DNA of 64,000 nt from Burkholderiales bacterium (GTDB lineage Bacteria > Pseudomonadota > Gammaproteobacteria > Burkholderiales > Ga0077523), in assembly GCA_022843925.1 (NCBI GenBank), contig JALHMS010000001.1, positions 74,378-138,377 of the forward strand. The letters run 5' to 3'. The notes beneath the pieces were generated by a model. It saw nothing but the letters and a program-made list of their open reading frames with translations, ran no database searches and was not told the DNA's origin. How positions within the stretch are numbered: position 1 is the stretch's first letter; every line of letters starts with the position of its first letter. Shown here piece after piece: positions 1 to 14,780 of the stretch. Made by a program: the position numbers and the translations under genes.

Positions 1-1838
1 CTCGGTGCCGTGTCCGGGGCGCGCTGAACCTTTGGCGTCTCGATAACGGTGCCCTTGGCGTCCGTGATGCGATCGATGAAGTAAGGCGCCACCCGGAATC
101 CTCCGTTCGCAAAGGTCGCGTAGCCGCCGGCCATCTGCAAGACCGTGACGCCGCCCGCGCCGAGCGCCATGGTCAGGTACGCGGGAATGAGCTTGCGCTC
201 GAAACCGAATCGGACCACGTAGTCCTGGGCGTACTGCGGGCCGATCGCCTGGAGGATACGGATCGAGACCATGTTCTTCGACTTGGTCAGCGCTGTTCGC
301 ATTGTGATGGGGCCCTCGAACGTCCCATCGTAGTTCTTCGGTTCCCAGGTGGTCGATCCGGTCTCGGACGCATCGAACGAGAGGGGAGAGTCGCTGATGA
401 CCGTCGCCGGCGTGAATCCTTTCTCCAGAGCCGCGGAGTACACGAACGGCTTGAAGCTGGAGCCCGGTTGGCGGTATGCCTGGGTCACGCGGTTGTACTT
501 GTTCCTGTTGAAATCGAACCCACCCACAAGCGATCGGATGGCGCCGGTCTCGCTGTCCAAGGAAACCAGGGCGGCCTCCACCTGCGGCAGTTGGACGATC
601 TGCCATTGACCATCGGCGTCCCGGCGCACCCGGGTACGCGCGCCGCGCCGCAGCCGCCGATCCGGAGGGGCCTTGTCGCCGACCATCTTCTGGGCGAAGC
701 GCAGACCCTCCACCCCCACCGAAAGCGCACCGACACCTCTCGCGAAGAGGGTCGCGCCACGGCTGTCGATGTCGAGCACGATCGCGGGGTAGATGCCGTC
801 CGTCTCGACGTCATCGTTGAAGAGTTCCTCCAGCGACTCGTCGGTGGCGTCGGCCGGGATCTCGACGTACCCCTCGGCACCTCGGAAGCCGTGGCGCCGG
901 TCGTAGTCCAGGACTCCGGTTCGCAAGGCTGCGTAGGCCGCGTCCTGGTGGGCGATCGCCAGCGTCGTGTAGGCCCGAAATCCCGACGTGTATGCCGCCT
1001 CTTGATACTTCTCGAAGAGCTGCTGACGGACCATCTCGTTCAGGTGGTCGGCCCGGGTGGCGAACGCCTGTCGGTCCTTGCGGACGTCCATCTTTGCAGC
1101 GGCAGCAGCGTCGAACTGCGTGTCGGAGATGAAGCCGAGTTCCCGCATGCGCCGGAGCACGTACTCCTGCCGGACCTTGGCGCGTCGTGGGTTGCTGATC
1201 GGGTTGAAGGTGGACGGCGCCTTGGGCAAGCCGGCGAGCATGGCGATCTCGGCGATGCTCAGCTGTTCGAGAGGGCGCCCGAAATAGGTCCGGGCGGCCG
1301 CCGCGAATCCGTATGCCCGCTGCCCAAGAAAGATCTGATTGACGTACAGCTGGAGGATCTCGTCCTTCGACAGGTTGTGCTCGATCTTGAATGCGAGCAG
1401 CGTTTCATTGAATTTGCGGGTGAAGGTCTTCTCGGAGCTGAGAAAAAAGTTTCTTGCCACCTGCATGGTGATGGTGCTTGCCCCCTGCCGGGCACCGCCG
1501 TGCAAAAAGTTCGAAAGTGCAGCCCGTGCGACGCCGATATAGTCGACGCCACCGTGTTCGTAGAAGCGCTCGTCCTCGGCGGCGATGATTGCCTGCACCA
1601 TCGGCTTGGGAACATCCTTGATCGCCACCAGTGCACGGCGCTCCTCACCGAATTCGCCGATGAGAGCGCCCTCACTGCTGAAGACCTGCAAGGGGATCTT
1701 CGGCCGGTAGTCCGTGAGAGCTTCGAGCGACGGCAGTCCCGGGTAGGCCACGACAACCGCATACCCGAGGAGCAAGCCGCATGCAGCCAGAAGGGATGAC
1801 AAGAGGAACAGTGGCAGGAGCCACCAGCGAAGGCGCAT
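1..1838 (-). CDS. mrcA: Penicillin-binding protein 1A, bifunctional murein polymerase (3' end cut by window)
   Basis: Class A penicillin-binding protein that polymerises glycan strands and cross-links peptidoglycan at the outer face of the inner membrane. The minus strand translates from ATG at 1838 as a short cytoplasmic tail and one membrane anchor (about residues 5-28). A GT51 glycosyltransferase domain follows with the catalytic EDERFYEHGG motif near residue 88. The transpeptidase SSFK motif (SxxK, Ser460) lies at 461-450 and an SKN-like motif near 275. About 612 codons are visible; the KTG box should lie beyond position 1. No clear Shine-Dalgarno precedes the start. The gene is divergent from pilM, the usual arrangement in Betaproteobacteria. 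The long plus-strand frame across this gene is a shadow. Confidence 0.93.
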   Translation of the reverse strand, partial: MRLRWWLLPLFLLSSLLAACGLLLGYAVVVAYPGLPSLEALTDYRPKIPLQVFSSEGALIGEFGEERRALVAIKDVPKPMVQAIIAAEDERFYEHGGVDYIGVARAALSNFLHGGARQGASTITMQVARNFFLSSEKTFTRKFNETLLAFKIEHNLSKDEILQLYVNQIFLGQRAYGFAAAARTYFGRPLEQLSIAEIAMLAGLPKAPSTFNPISNPRRAKVRQEYVLRRMRELGFISDTQFDAAAAAKMDVRKDRQAFATRADHLNEMVRQQLFEKYQEAAYTSGFRAYTTLAIAHQDAAYAALRTGVLDYDRRHGFRGAEGYVEIPADATDESLEELFNDDVETDGIYPAIVLDIDSRGATLFARGVGALSVGVEGLRFAQKMVGDKAPPDRRLRRGARTRVRRDADGQWQIVQLPQVEAALVSLDSETGAIRSLVGGFDFNRNKYNRVTQAYRQPGSSFKPFVYSAALEKGFTPATVISDSPLSFDASETGSTTWEPKNYDGTFEGPITMRTALTKSKNMVSIRILQAIGPQYAQDYVVRFGFERKLIPAYLTMALGAGGVTVLQMAGGYATFANGGFRVAPYFIDRITDAKGTVIETPKVQRAPDTAP

Positions 1839-1897
1839 TGGCAAAGTTCGTGCTTAGTGAGGCGCGCGCAGGAACCTTCCGACGCGACGGCAAGCGG

Positions 1898-1903
1898 ATT
1901 ATA
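1898..1903 (-). promoter_or_regulatory. Putative -10 element of mrcA
   Basis: The minus strand reads TATAATCCGC here, a perfect -10 hexamer about 60 bases before the mrcA start. No good -35 box is visible at 16-18 bases. The same TATAATC core recurs before argS and the RNase II gene. Confidence 0.45.
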
Positions 1904-1949
1904 GGCGGTCCCTCTCATCCGGAATCATGGCGAGAGTACTTTCTCAAGC

Positions 1950-1978
1950 TTGATTTGTAGTTGCCAGTCGTATCTAAT
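1950..1978 (+). promoter_or_regulatory. Putative sigma-70 promoter of the pilMNOPQ operon
   Basis: TTGATT (1950-1955) and TCTAAT (1973-1978, 5 of 6 matches to the -10 consensus) are separated by 17 bases, just upstream of pilM. The site is in the intergenic region shared with the divergent mrcA promoter. Confidence 0.45.
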
Positions 1979-2010
1979 GTGTTTTGGACGTAAATTGGCG
2001 TAACTTGTCC

Positions 2011-3123
2011 ATGCTGAAGGGAAAAGTCGATTTCGCAGCCGTCTCGAGGGTTCTGTCGGAACTGATGAAGCCGAAAACGCCGCCCCTCATCGGCGTAGAC
2101 ATCAGTTCTTCTTCAGTCAAACTCGTCGAATTGTCTGCAGTGGCGAAGGGCCGATACCGGCTCGAGCGCTACACCATCGAGCCGCTGCCTAAAGACGCAG
2201 TGGTCGATGGCAATATCATGAACCTCGACGAGGTGGGTGAAGCCGTCAAGCGTGGTTGGAAGAAGCTCAACAGCCGCATCAAGAACCTCGCACTGGCGCT
2301 GCCTTCTGCGGCGGTCATCACCAAGAAGATCGTCGTGCCGGCCGGACAGCGCGAGGAGGATCTCGAGATCCAGGTCGAGACCGAAGCCAATCAATACATC
2401 CCTTTTGCACTCGAGGAAGTCAACCTCGATTTCCAGATCCTCGGACCCTCTCCCAGCAACCCTGAGGAGGTCGAAGTGCTGATCGCCGCCTCCCGCAAGG
2501 AGAAAGTCGAGGACCGGGTGGCCGTCGTGGAATCTCAAGGGCTGAAGGCCGTCGTCATGGACATCGATGCGTTCGCCGCCCAGACCGCGTTCGAACTGAT
2601 CCAGGGTCGCTTCCCCGACGGAGGGGTGGACCAGACCATCGCACTGGTCGACGTCGGCTCATCGATGATGAACATCAACGTCCTGCGCAACGGCCAGTCG
2701 GTCTACATGCGCGAACAGCCGTTCGGCGGGAATCAGCTCTCCCAGGAGATCCAGCGGACGTTCGGTCTTTCCATCGAGGAGGCCGAGGCCGCCAAGAAGA
2801 GCGGCGGCCTGCCGGAAAACTACGAGCCCGACGTCCTCCGGCCGTTCATGGATACCCTCGCTCTCGAAGTCACCCGCGCGCTCCAGTTCTTCTTCACATC
2901 CACACAGTACAACCAGGTGCATCACATACTCCTGGCCGGCGGTTGTGCATCCATCCCCGGGTTGGATGAAGTCGTATCCCGTCGCACCGGTGTGAACACC
3001 GTGGTCGCCGATCCTTTCGCGAGCATGGACAAGGCCCCGAAAATCAAGGAGCGGCAACTGGCGCAGGACGCCCCGTCGCTCATGGTCGCCTGCGGACTCG
3101 CGATGCGAAGATTCGACGCATGA
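2011..3123 (+). CDS. pilM: Type IV pilus assembly ATPase-like protein PilM
   Basis: Actin-like cytoplasmic protein of the type IV pilus alignment complex that binds the N-terminal tail of PilN. The product has the family signature GVDISSSSVKLVEL near the N terminus, a phosphate-binding DVGSS segment in the middle and a C-terminal LLAGGCASIPGLDE segment, all typical of the PilM/FtsA fold. Length is 370 residues from ATG 2011. TTG 1984 and ATG 2065 (352 residues, closest to the usual PilM length) are alternative starts, and none has a strong Shine-Dalgarno. Its stop overlaps the pilN start (ATGA), which supports a single transcript pilMNOPQ. Confidence 0.92.
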   Translation: MLKGKVDFAAVSRVLSELMKPKTPPLIGVDISSSSVKLVELSAVAKGRYRLERYTIEPLPKDAVVDGNIMNLDEVGEAVKRGWKKLNSRIKNLALALPSAAVITKKIVVPAGQREEDLEIQVETEANQYIPFALEEVNLDFQILGPSPSNPEEVEVLIAASRKEKVEDRVAVVESQGLKAVVMDIDAFAAQTAFELIQGRFPDGGVDQTIALVDVGSSMMNINVLRNGQSVYMREQPFGGNQLSQEIQRTFGLSIEEAEAAKKSGGLPENYEPDVLRPFMDTLALEVTRALQFFFTSTQYNQVHHILLAGGCASIPGLDEVVSRRTGVNTVVADPFASMDKAPKIKERQLAQDAPSLMVACGLAMRRFDA

Positions 3124-3713
3124 TCCCAATCAACCTACTACCGCATCGCGAGGAACGCCGTAAGGAGCAGCGCAAGCGTTTCGTCGCGCTCGCGGCTGTG
3201 ACCTTCGTGATCGGCGTTGCCATCTGGGGGGCGGTCCACACCTACTTCGGCAACCGCATCCAGACGCAGGTCGGGCGAAACGAATACCTTCTGAACGAGA
3301 TTGCGATCCTCGATCGCCAGATCGAGGAGATCAAGAAGCTGAAGGAGCAGACCGAAGCCTTGCTGGGTCGCAAGCAGGTCGTCGAGTCCCTCCAGTCCAA
3401 CCGGTCCGAGACCGTCAGGTTGCTGGATCAGCTGGTGCGGCAGATTCCAGACGGCGTGTATCTCAAGTCGGTCAAGCAGACCGGCAACCGCGTGAACATC
3501 TCCGGCTACGCGTCTTCCAACGCCAGGGTGTCCACCCTGATGCGGAACCTGGAGGCTTCGCCCTGGCTGGAAGCGCCCAGTCTCGTCGAAATCAAGGCGG
3601 CGATCGTCGACAAGCAGCAGCAGAACGAATTCATCGTCAATGTGAACCTCACTCGCGAGAAGGTTGATTCGACGGACGCGAGCCAGGGACAGCAGAAGCC
3701 TCCGAAGGGCTGA
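3120..3713 (+). CDS. pilN: Type IV pilus assembly protein PilN
   Basis: Inner-membrane protein of the pilus alignment complex; its cytoplasmic N terminus docks on PilM and its periplasmic part pairs with PilO. The sequence opens with the conserved MIPINLLPHREERRK docking tail. It continues with one membrane segment (about residues 24-45), a coiled coil (about 55-95) and a small ferredoxin-like periplasmic domain. At 197 residues it is of normal size. It overlaps pilM by four bases and ends five bases before pilO. Confidence 0.93.
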   Translation: MIPINLLPHREERRKEQRKRFVALAAVTFVIGVAIWGAVHTYFGNRIQTQVGRNEYLLNEIAILDRQIEEIKKLKEQTEALLGRKQVVESLQSNRSETVRLLDQLVRQIPDGVYLKSVKQTGNRVNISGYASSNARVSTLMRNLEASPWLEAPSLVEIKAAIVDKQQQNEFIVNVNLTREKVDSTDASQGQQKPPKG

Positions 3714-3718
3714 TCCCC

Positions 3719-4354
3719 ATGACACTCGACGATCTCAAGAGGCTGAACCCCCGGGACATCGGCAACTGGCCGGTCCTGCCAAAGCTGGGGGTGCTCCTGC
3801 TCGCGCTCTTGCTGATCGTCGCGGCGAGCTACTGGTTCGATTGGCGCCTTCAAGCCGAGGAGCTGGCGGCTGCTCGCCAGCAGGAGCTCGATCTGCGCGA
3901 TACCTTTCGGCGGAAGAAAGGGCAGGCCATCAACCGCGACGCCTACAAGAAGCAGCTCGCGGACATCGAACAGGCCTTCGGCGCGATGTTGAAGCAGCTC
4001 CCCAACAAGGCGGAGATGGAAGCTCTCCTGACGGACATCAACCAGGCAGGCCTTGGTCGGGGTCTACAGTTCACGTTGTTCCGCCCGGCGCAGCAGGAAA
4101 CCATGTCCGAGTTCTACGCCGAATTGCCCATCACGATCCGCGTCATCGGCGCCTATCACGACATCGGGGCATTCGCGAGCGACGTTTCGCAGCTCTCCCG
4201 GATCGTCACGCTGAACGACATTGCCGTTTCGTACGACAAGGAGGGCAACCTGACCCTCGATGCGATAGCCAAGACCTACCGGTATCTGGACCAGAGCGAA
4301 CTCGATGCCCAGAAACGGAAGGAGAAGGACGCCAAGGCGGGGGCCAAGAAATAA
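3719..4354 (+). CDS. pilO: Type IV pilus assembly protein PilO
   Basis: Bitopic inner-membrane partner of PilN; the PilNO heterodimer carries the lipoprotein PilP. The 211-residue product has a cytoplasmic N-terminal tail, one membrane segment (about residues 24-44), a coiled coil with a lysine/alanine-rich stretch, and a periplasmic domain with ITIRVIGAYHDIGAFASDV typical of PilO. The C terminus is a charged lysine-rich tail. The stop codon shares one base with the pilP start (TAATG), so the genes are translationally coupled. Confidence 0.92.
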   Translation: MTLDDLKRLNPRDIGNWPVLPKLGVLLLALLLIVAASYWFDWRLQAEELAAARQQELDLRDTFRRKKGQAINRDAYKKQLADIEQAFGAMLKQLPNKAEMEALLTDINQAGLGRGLQFTLFRPAQQETMSEFYAELPITIRVIGAYHDIGAFASDVSQLSRIVTLNDIAVSYDKEGNLTLDAIAKTYRYLDQSELDAQKRKEKDAKAGAKK

Positions 4355-4887
4355 TGATCAGGCGCGCTTGGAGTGTTCTTCTCGTCCTCGGCTTGTCCGC
4401 CTGTGGTGGCGACGAATACCAGGACCTCCGGCAGTTCGTGAACGATTCGGGCAACGACCTTCGCGGGCGGGTGGACCCGCTGCCCGAGATGACCCCATAC
4501 CAGCCGTTCTCGTACGAAGCCTACGATCTGCCGGATCCGTTCCGCCCGCGCAAGCCCGAGGCGACCGAGAAGGGCGACAGTGAACGTCCCAGCCAGGCGA
4601 ACGAGTTGCGCCGCAAGGAAGCGCTGGAAGCTTATCCGCTCGAAAGCCTGAAGATGGTCGGAACTCTGCAGGACAAGACCAGGAAGATGTTTGCCCTCAT
4701 CAAGACACCCGAGGGCAATCTTTACCAGGTGAAGAACGGCAACTATATCGGCCAGAATTTCGGCATCGTGTCGGTCATAACGGAAACGTCGATCACGCTC
4801 AAGGAGGTTGTGCAAGACGCCTCCGGGGTCTGGACCGAGCGTACGAGCAGCCTGCAGCTGCTCGATGAAGAGGAGTCGAAGCGATGA
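4354..4887 (+). CDS. pilP: Type IV pilus lipoprotein PilP
   Basis: Inner-membrane lipoprotein that links PilNO to the outer-membrane secretin PilQ. The ATG at 4354 begins a lipoprotein signal with lipobox LSAC (acylated Cys17). A proline-rich disordered stretch with the conserved YEAYDLPDPFRPRK follows, then a C-terminal beta domain (about residues 95-170) with MVGTLQDK and NYIGQNFG, as in known PilP proteins. Length is 177 residues, as usual. It overlaps pilQ by four bases. The longer frame that starts inside pilO is not used. Confidence 0.92.
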   Translation: MIRRAWSVLLVLGLSACGGDEYQDLRQFVNDSGNDLRGRVDPLPEMTPYQPFSYEAYDLPDPFRPRKPEATEKGDSERPSQANELRRKEALEAYPLESLKMVGTLQDKTRKMFALIKTPEGNLYQVKNGNYIGQNFGIVSVITETSITLKEVVQDASGVWTERTSSLQLLDEEESKR

Positions 4888-7052
4888 GAACCTCCGGGGC
4901 GGCCCTGTGCCGCATGATTCTTACCGCGGTGCTGGCCCTGGCCGCGCTGCCTTCCTGGGGGGCGAAGCCGGCGAACGACCCGTCGTCCTCCACGACGCCG
5001 AACACGATCGATGCGGTGGAGGTTCTGTCGGGGCAGGGCGGGCTCGTGCTGGTGAAGATCACCATGAAGCAACCGCTCGCGGCGCCGCCCGCCAGCTTCG
5101 CGATCAACAACCCTCCCAGGATCGCCTTCGATTTCGTCAACACCAGCAACGGCCTCGGAAAGTCCAGTCAGGAGATCGGCAACACGGAACTCCGGTCCAT
5201 CCGGATCGGGCAATCCGGCGGCCGGGCGCGGGTGGTGCTCAATCTGACCCGCCCCGTGAAGTACGACGCCCAGTTGGACGGCAAGGTCCTCTCGATCAGC
5301 CTGCAGGCGGGAGGCGGCGCGTCGCAGAACAATGTCGCGAGTGCCTCTGAAAGCACCCACTTCGCGTCGGGCAAGCCGAACGTCCCCCACGCGCTCCTGA
5401 ACCTCGACTTCCGGCGCGGCAAGGGCGGCGAGGGTCAGGTCGTGATCGACCTTTCGGACAGCACCACCGGCATCGACATCCGCCGCCAGGGCAAGTCCGT
5501 CGTGGTCGACTTCCTCCAGGCGGAGATCCCGGCGAACCTCCAGCGGAAGATGGACGTGGCTGACTTCGCGACGCCCGTCGACATCGTCGAGGCATCTCGC
5601 CAGGGGTCCAACGCCCGCGTGGTCATCTCGCCCCACGGGAACTGGGAGCACTCGGCCTACCAGACCGACAATAGACTGATCATCGAGGTGAAACGGGTCA
5701 TCGAGGACCCGACGAAGATCGGCGCCGCCTCGGGTCGCGGTTACGTGGGCGACAAGCTGTCGCTGAACTTCCAGAACATCGAGGTCCGGGCCGTCCTGCA
5801 GGTGATCGCCGACTTCACCGGGCTCAACATCATCACGAGCGACACGGTCGCCGGAAACCTCACGCTGCGTCTGAAGGATGTCCCGTGGGATCAGGCCCTG
5901 GACATCATTCTGCAATCCAAGGGACTCGATCTCCGCAAGAACGGCAGTGTCGTCTGGATCGCACCTCGCGACGAACTCACGACCAAGGAGAAGCTCGCGC
6001 TCGAAGCGCAGCAGCAGATCCAGGAACTGGAGCCGACGAGGACCGAAAGCTTCCAGCTGAACTACATGAAGGCGCAGTCGTTCCAGTTGATGATGTCCGA
6101 CCCGAACCAGCGCCTCCTCACGAAGCGGGGCAGTGCCGTCGTCGATCCGAGATCGAACACGATCTTCGTGCAGGACACGCCATCCAAGCTGGAAGAGATC
6201 GCGGCGCTGATCAAGAAGATCGATATCGCGGTACGCCAGGTGATGATCGAGGCGCGGATCGTCGAAGCCTCCGACACGTTCGGTCGTTCCATCGGCGCAC
6301 GGCTCGGCACGCTCAGTCTCGGCGCCGGGGCGGGCTTCCAGCCGCTCGGAGGTGACCGTGTCCGCATGAACATCGGCGGCAACGTGCGAAGTGTCGGTGT
6401 CCAGACCGGCCAGGCCCAGGACTACGCGAGCAGCTTCTTCCCGGATTCCCTGGCGGTGAACCTTCCGGCTCCGGCGCTCAGCGCTGGCAGTGGTTCCGCG
6501 GGGGCGTTCACGTTCTCGCTCTTCAACCCCAGCCAGACGCGCTTCCTCAACCTGGAGATCTCCGCGCTGCAACTCGACGCGCGCGGCAAGCTGATCTCAA
6601 GCCCCCGCGTGATCACGGCCGACAACATCGAGGCTGGCATCGAACAGGGCACCGAGATCCCCTATCAGACCGCAACCGCGTCCGGCGCAACCAGCATCAG
6701 CTTCCGCAAGGCAACGCTGTCGCTGAAGGTGAAGCCTCAGATCACGCCCGACGACAACGTGATCATGAAGCTCGATGTCCACAAGGACAGCATCGGCGTC
6801 ACGACGAACGCCGGCCCGGCCATCGACACGAAGCAGGTGACCACCGAGGTACTGGTGGAGAACGGCGGAACGGTGGGCATCGGTGGCATCTACACCCAGG
6901 ACGAGACGACGCAGCAGAGCAAGATCCCCATCCTCGGCGACATCCCGATCATCGGGTTCTTCTTCCGGAACGAACGTCGCTTCAACGACCGTCGTGAACT
7001 TCTGGTGTTCGTGACGCCGAGGATCCTCAAGGAGAACCTCACGCTGCGCTGA
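4884..7052 (+). CDS. pilQ: Type IV pilus secretin PilQ
   Basis: Outer-membrane secretin that forms the exit pore for the pilus fibre. The 722-residue product has a signal peptide (about residues 1-25), two peptidoglycan-binding AMIN domains (about 35-140 and 170-270) and an STN/N0 domain beginning with LSLNFQNIEVRAVLQVIADF. A secretin N1 domain (about 390-460) and the secretin beta-barrel domain follow, with the conserved VPILGDIPIIGFFF-like segment near the end. It is the last gene of the pil operon, and about 100 bases separate it from aroK. Confidence 0.95.
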   Translation: MRTSGAALCRMILTAVLALAALPSWGAKPANDPSSSTTPNTIDAVEVLSGQGGLVLVKITMKQPLAAPPASFAINNPPRIAFDFVNTSNGLGKSSQEIGNTELRSIRIGQSGGRARVVLNLTRPVKYDAQLDGKVLSISLQAGGGASQNNVASASESTHFASGKPNVPHALLNLDFRRGKGGEGQVVIDLSDSTTGIDIRRQGKSVVVDFLQAEIPANLQRKMDVADFATPVDIVEASRQGSNARVVISPHGNWEHSAYQTDNRLIIEVKRVIEDPTKIGAASGRGYVGDKLSLNFQNIEVRAVLQVIADFTGLNIITSDTVAGNLTLRLKDVPWDQALDIILQSKGLDLRKNGSVVWIAPRDELTTKEKLALEAQQQIQELEPTRTESFQLNYMKAQSFQLMMSDPNQRLLTKRGSAVVDPRSNTIFVQDTPSKLEEIAALIKKIDIAVRQVMIEARIVEASDTFGRSIGARLGTLSLGAGAGFQPLGGDRVRMNIGGNVRSVGVQTGQAQDYASSFFPDSLAVNLPAPALSAGSGSAGAFTFSLFNPSQTRFLNLEISALQLDARGKLISSPRVITADNIEAGIEQGTEIPYQTATASGATSISFRKATLSLKVKPQITPDDNVIMKLDVHKDSIGVTTNAGPAIDTKQVTTEVLVENGGTVGIGGIYTQDETTQQSKIPILGDIPIIGFFFRNERRFNDRRELLVFVTPRILKENLTLR

Positions 7053-7154
7053 CCCCCGGTCCCGCCAGGGGCCAGGGGAGATCCGACGCCGCGGTCCCGT
7101 GGGCGGGATGGTCCTGCCTACTGCATGGCGGGATGACGGGCTAGAATCCGGCGC

Positions 7155-7736
7155 ATGGATGATCCGACTCCGTTTCCGGTCCAGGGCCCGGTCCCGCACG
7201 GGAACATTTTTCTCGTGGGGCTGATGGGCGCCGGCAAGACGTCCGTCGGCAAGCTCCTCGCCAAGCGACTGTCGATGACTTTTCTCGATTCGGATCACGA
7301 GATCGAGACCAGGACCGGCGTCAAGATCCCGGTGATCTTCGAGATCGAGGGCGAGTCCGGATTCCGCGCCCGGGAATCGGCGATCATCGACGAACTCACG
7401 CGCCTCGACGGGGTTGTGCTGGCGACCGGTGGCGGCGCAGTTCTCGACCCGGCCAACCGCGCCGCCCTGCACTCGCGCGGGACCGTGATCTATCTCCGCG
7501 CGAACGTCGACGAACTCTGGAACCGCACCCGGCACGATCGCGGCCGCCCGTTGCTACAGACCGCTGATCCGCGCGCACGACTGGCGGAACTCCTGCTCGT
7601 CCGGGATCCGCTCTACCGTGAGGCAGCCCACGTGATCGCCGACACGGGGATCCAGAGCCTGCGCACGCTGGTGGCCCGCCTGGAGGCGACACTCCTCGCC
7701 CGCGGCGTCGCCTCACAAGGAAGCCACCAATGCTGA
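7155..7736 (+). CDS. aroK: Shikimate kinase
   Basis: Phosphorylates shikimate at the 3-OH in the aromatic amino acid pathway. The Walker A loop [12 protein letters not shown] lies near residues 23-34, the substrate-binding FLDSDHEIE follows, and the [10 protein letters not shown] and ATGGGAV motifs are intact. An R-x-R lid (RHDRGRPLL) is present. Length is 193 residues, slightly above average because of a short N-terminal extension. TAGAAT (7142-7147) precedes the start by eight bases and resembles a -10 box, but it is too close for a normal leader. The gene overlaps aroB by seven bases. Position after pilQ is standard for Betaproteobacteria. Confidence 0.95.
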   Translation: MDDPTPFPVQGPVPHGNIFLVGLMGAGKTSVGKLLAKRLSMTFLDSDHEIETRTGVKIPVIFEIEGESGFRARESAIIDELTRLDGVVLATGGGAVLDPANRAALHSRGTVIYLRANVDELWNRTRHDRGRPLLQTADPRARLAELLLVRDPLYREAAHVIADTGIQSLRTLVARLEATLLARGVASQGSHQC

Positions 7737-8818
7737 CCACCACTGTCGGGCTGGGCGATCGGGCCTATCCCATCTACATCGGCGCCGGCCTCATCGACCA
7801 GGCCGATCTGTTCATCCGCCGCATGCCGCAGAAACGCGCGGCGCTGGTGACGAACGAAACGGTCGCGGCGCTGTACCTTCCGCGCCTGCAGGCGGCGCTG
7901 GAGGGCGCGGGCGTCTCCGTCCTTCCGATCGTCGTCCGCGATGGCGAGGCCTTCAAGACGTGGGAAACCCTCAATGCCATCTACGACGCCCTGCTGTCGG
8001 CGCGCTGTGAAAGACGCACGGCCCTGATCGCACTGGGCGGCGGCGTCGTCGGTGACATCACCGGATTCGCCGCGGCGACCTACCTTCGCGGCGTCCCGTT
8101 CATCCAGGTGCCGACGACGCTGCTCGCGCAGGTGGATTCGTCGGTGGGCGGGAAGACGGCCATCAACCATCCACTCGGCAAGAACATGATCGGCGCGTTC
8201 TACCAACCCGCCGCCGTGATCGCCGACCTTGCCACCCTCTCGACCCTGCCGCCGCGGGAGTTGTCCGCCGGACTGGCCGAAGTCATCAAGTACGGGTTCC
8301 TGGGCGACCGCGATTTCATCGACTGGCTGGATGCCCACCTGGAAGCCCTGCTGGCCCGCGATCCGACGGCCCTGGCCTTCGCGGTCGAGCGCTGCTGCCG
8401 GAACAAGGCCGACATCGTCGCCCGCGACGAGCGCGAGACCGGTGACCGTGCGTTGCTCAATCTCGGGCACACGTTCGGGCACGCCATCGAGGCGGCGCTC
8501 GGGTTCGGCCGATGGCTGCACGGCGAGGCCGTCGGTGCCGGCATGGTGCTGGCCGCCCGGACGTCCCGGCAGTTGGGCCATCTCGACGACGCCGACGTGG
8601 CGCGCGTCACGGCCATGGTGGCCCGGGCGGGATTGCCCGTGACGCCGCCGCACCTCGAGATCGCGCAATGGCTCGACCTCATGGGGCACGACAAGAAGGT
8701 GGAGGGCGGCCGGCTGAGATTCGTCCTGCTGAAGTCGCTGGGGCAGGCCTACGTCGACGCCGCGGTCCCACGGCCCGTGCTCGAGGAAGTACTGGCCGGC
8801 GCCGCGGTCGATGGGTGA
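7730..8818 (+). CDS. aroB: 3-dehydroquinate synthase
   Basis: Converts DAHP to 3-dehydroquinate, the second step of the shikimate pathway, using NAD and a divalent metal. The protein has [11 protein letters not shown], the glycine-rich [37 protein letters not shown], the metal-ligand segment LAEVIKYG, and GHTFGHAIE. At 362 residues it has normal length. The ATG at 7730 overlaps the end of aroK and its own end overlaps dgt, so aroK-aroB-dgt appear co-translated. Confidence 0.96.
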   Translation: MLTTTVGLGDRAYPIYIGAGLIDQADLFIRRMPQKRAALVTNETVAALYLPRLQAALEGAGVSVLPIVVRDGEAFKTWETLNAIYDALLSARCERRTALIALGGGVVGDITGFAAATYLRGVPFIQVPTTLLAQVDSSVGGKTAINHPLGKNMIGAFYQPAAVIADLATLSTLPPRELSAGLAEVIKYGFLGDRDFIDWLDAHLEALLARDPTALAFAVERCCRNKADIVARDERETGDRALLNLGHTFGHAIEAALGFGRWLHGEAVGAGMVLAARTSRQLGHLDDADVARVTAMVARAGLPVTPPHLEIAQWLDLMGHDKKVEGGRLRFVLLKSLGQAYVDAAVPRPVLEEVLAGAAVDG

Positions 8819-9932
8819 CCTCGCGCCGTATGCCGCCCGGGGGGAAACCTCGCGCGGACGCCCACTGCAGGAACCTCCCCCCGATGGCCGTACGGAGTAT
8901 CAGCGCGACCGCGACCGCATCGTCCACTCCACCGCGTTCCGGCGCCTCGAGTACAAGACCCAGGTCTTCGTGAACCACGAGGGCGACCTCTTCCGGACCA
9001 GACTCACGCACTCGATCGAAGTTGCCCAGATTGCACGCTCGGTCGCACGCAACCTTGGCCTCAACGAGGATCTCGTCGAAGCGATCTCCCTCGCCCACGA
9101 TCTCGGGCACACCCCGTTCGGGCACGCGGGCCAGGATGCCTTGAACGAATGCATGCGCGAGCACGGCGGGTTCGAGCACAACCTCCAGTCGTTGCGCGTG
9201 GTCGACCATCTCGAGAGCCGCTACGGCGCCTTCGATGGCCTCAATCTCACGTTCGAGACGCGCGAAGGCATCCTCAAGCACTGCTCCATCCGCAACGCCG
9301 AAACCCTCGGTGCACTCGGCGAGCGGTTCCTCCGGCGGCGCCAACCGGGGCTCGAAGCGCAACTCGCGAATCTGGCCGACGAACTCGCCTACAACAACCA
9401 CGACGTCGACGACGGCCTGCGCTCCGGGCTCATCGATATCGAAGGGCTGTCGACGGAGCCCCTGTTCCGCCGGCACCTGGACGAGGTGGAGCGGCTGTAT
9501 CCGGATCTCCGCGATCGCCGGCGCATCCACGAGACCGTCCGCCGGATGATCAACTTCCTCGTCTCGGACCTCATCCGGGAAAGCACCGATCGGATTGCCC
9601 GCGCGGCGCCCGCTTCGATCGAGGAAGTCCGCGAGGCGCCGCCGCTCATCGCCTTCGGGGCGCAGGTCCACGAGGAGCAGCAGTCCCTGAAGCGCTTCCT
9701 GCGCGAGCGCCTCTATCGCCACTTCCGGGTGGCGCGCATGGCGGCGAAGTCCCGGCGCATCGTCCAGGAGCTCTTCGCCGCCTTCCACTCCGATCGCCGT
9801 CTCCTGCCGCCCGAGTTCCAGGGCCGGGCCGATGCCGAAGGGGTCCGGGCCATCGCGGACTACATCGCCGGGATGACCGACCGTTACGCCATCCTCGAGC
9901 ACCGCCGCCTCTTCGCGATCGAGAATCTCTGA
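8811..9932 (+). CDS. dgt: Deoxyguanosinetriphosphate triphosphohydrolase-like protein
   Basis: HD-domain hydrolase predicted to split dNTPs into deoxynucleoside and triphosphate. The metal-binding set is intact: RLTHSIEV (His67) and [13 protein letters not shown] (His96-Asp97). The N-terminal [14 protein letters not shown]...[10 protein letters not shown] segment is typical of the family. Length is 373 residues, the short form common in Betaproteobacteria rather than the 505-residue E. coli Dgt. The start overlaps aroB by eight bases. An AT-rich inverted repeat lies 80 bases after the stop. Confidence 0.92.
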   Translation: MGDLAPYAARGETSRGRPLQEPPPDGRTEYQRDRDRIVHSTAFRRLEYKTQVFVNHEGDLFRTRLTHSIEVAQIARSVARNLGLNEDLVEAISLAHDLGHTPFGHAGQDALNECMREHGGFEHNLQSLRVVDHLESRYGAFDGLNLTFETREGILKHCSIRNAETLGALGERFLRRRQPGLEAQLANLADELAYNNHDVDDGLRSGLIDIEGLSTEPLFRRHLDEVERLYPDLRDRRRIHETVRRMINFLVSDLIRESTDRIARAAPASIEEVREAPPLIAFGAQVHEEQQSLKRFLRERLYRHFRVARMAAKSRRIVQELFAAFHSDRRLLPPEFQGRADAEGVRAIADYIAGMTDRYAILEHRRLFAIENL

Positions 9933-10010
9933 CGCATCGCACCAGACGGGCCGCGCTCCGGTTGAAGCAGCGAGCCGGCTCGCGTTACCATCCGATCCCT
10001 TACGCCCTGT

Positions 10011-10027
10011 GAAAACGTCGTGTTTTC
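10011..10027. other. Inverted repeat between dgt and gltB
   Basis: GAAAAC (10011-10016), a five-base loop and GTTTTC (10022-10027) form a perfect six-base stem in a GC-rich background. It could be a weak terminator for dgt or an operator for gltB; there is no long T run on the plus strand. Confidence 0.35.
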
Positions 10028-10136
10028 CGGGGCCTGGCGCACATAGCCGTTACCGAGACAGCCCCTGCCATTGCGGAGACCGCCCACGGCAGGTGGCGCC
10101 TGGTCGACGCCGAGCAGCAATTCGAAGAGGTTAGCC

Positions 10137-14758
<4,622 letters not shown>

Positions 14759-14780
<22 letters not shown>

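Noticed and set aside
468-1799. 443-codon plus-strand frame
   Set aside because: It lies opposite mrcA, whose GT51 and transpeptidase motifs are on the minus strand.
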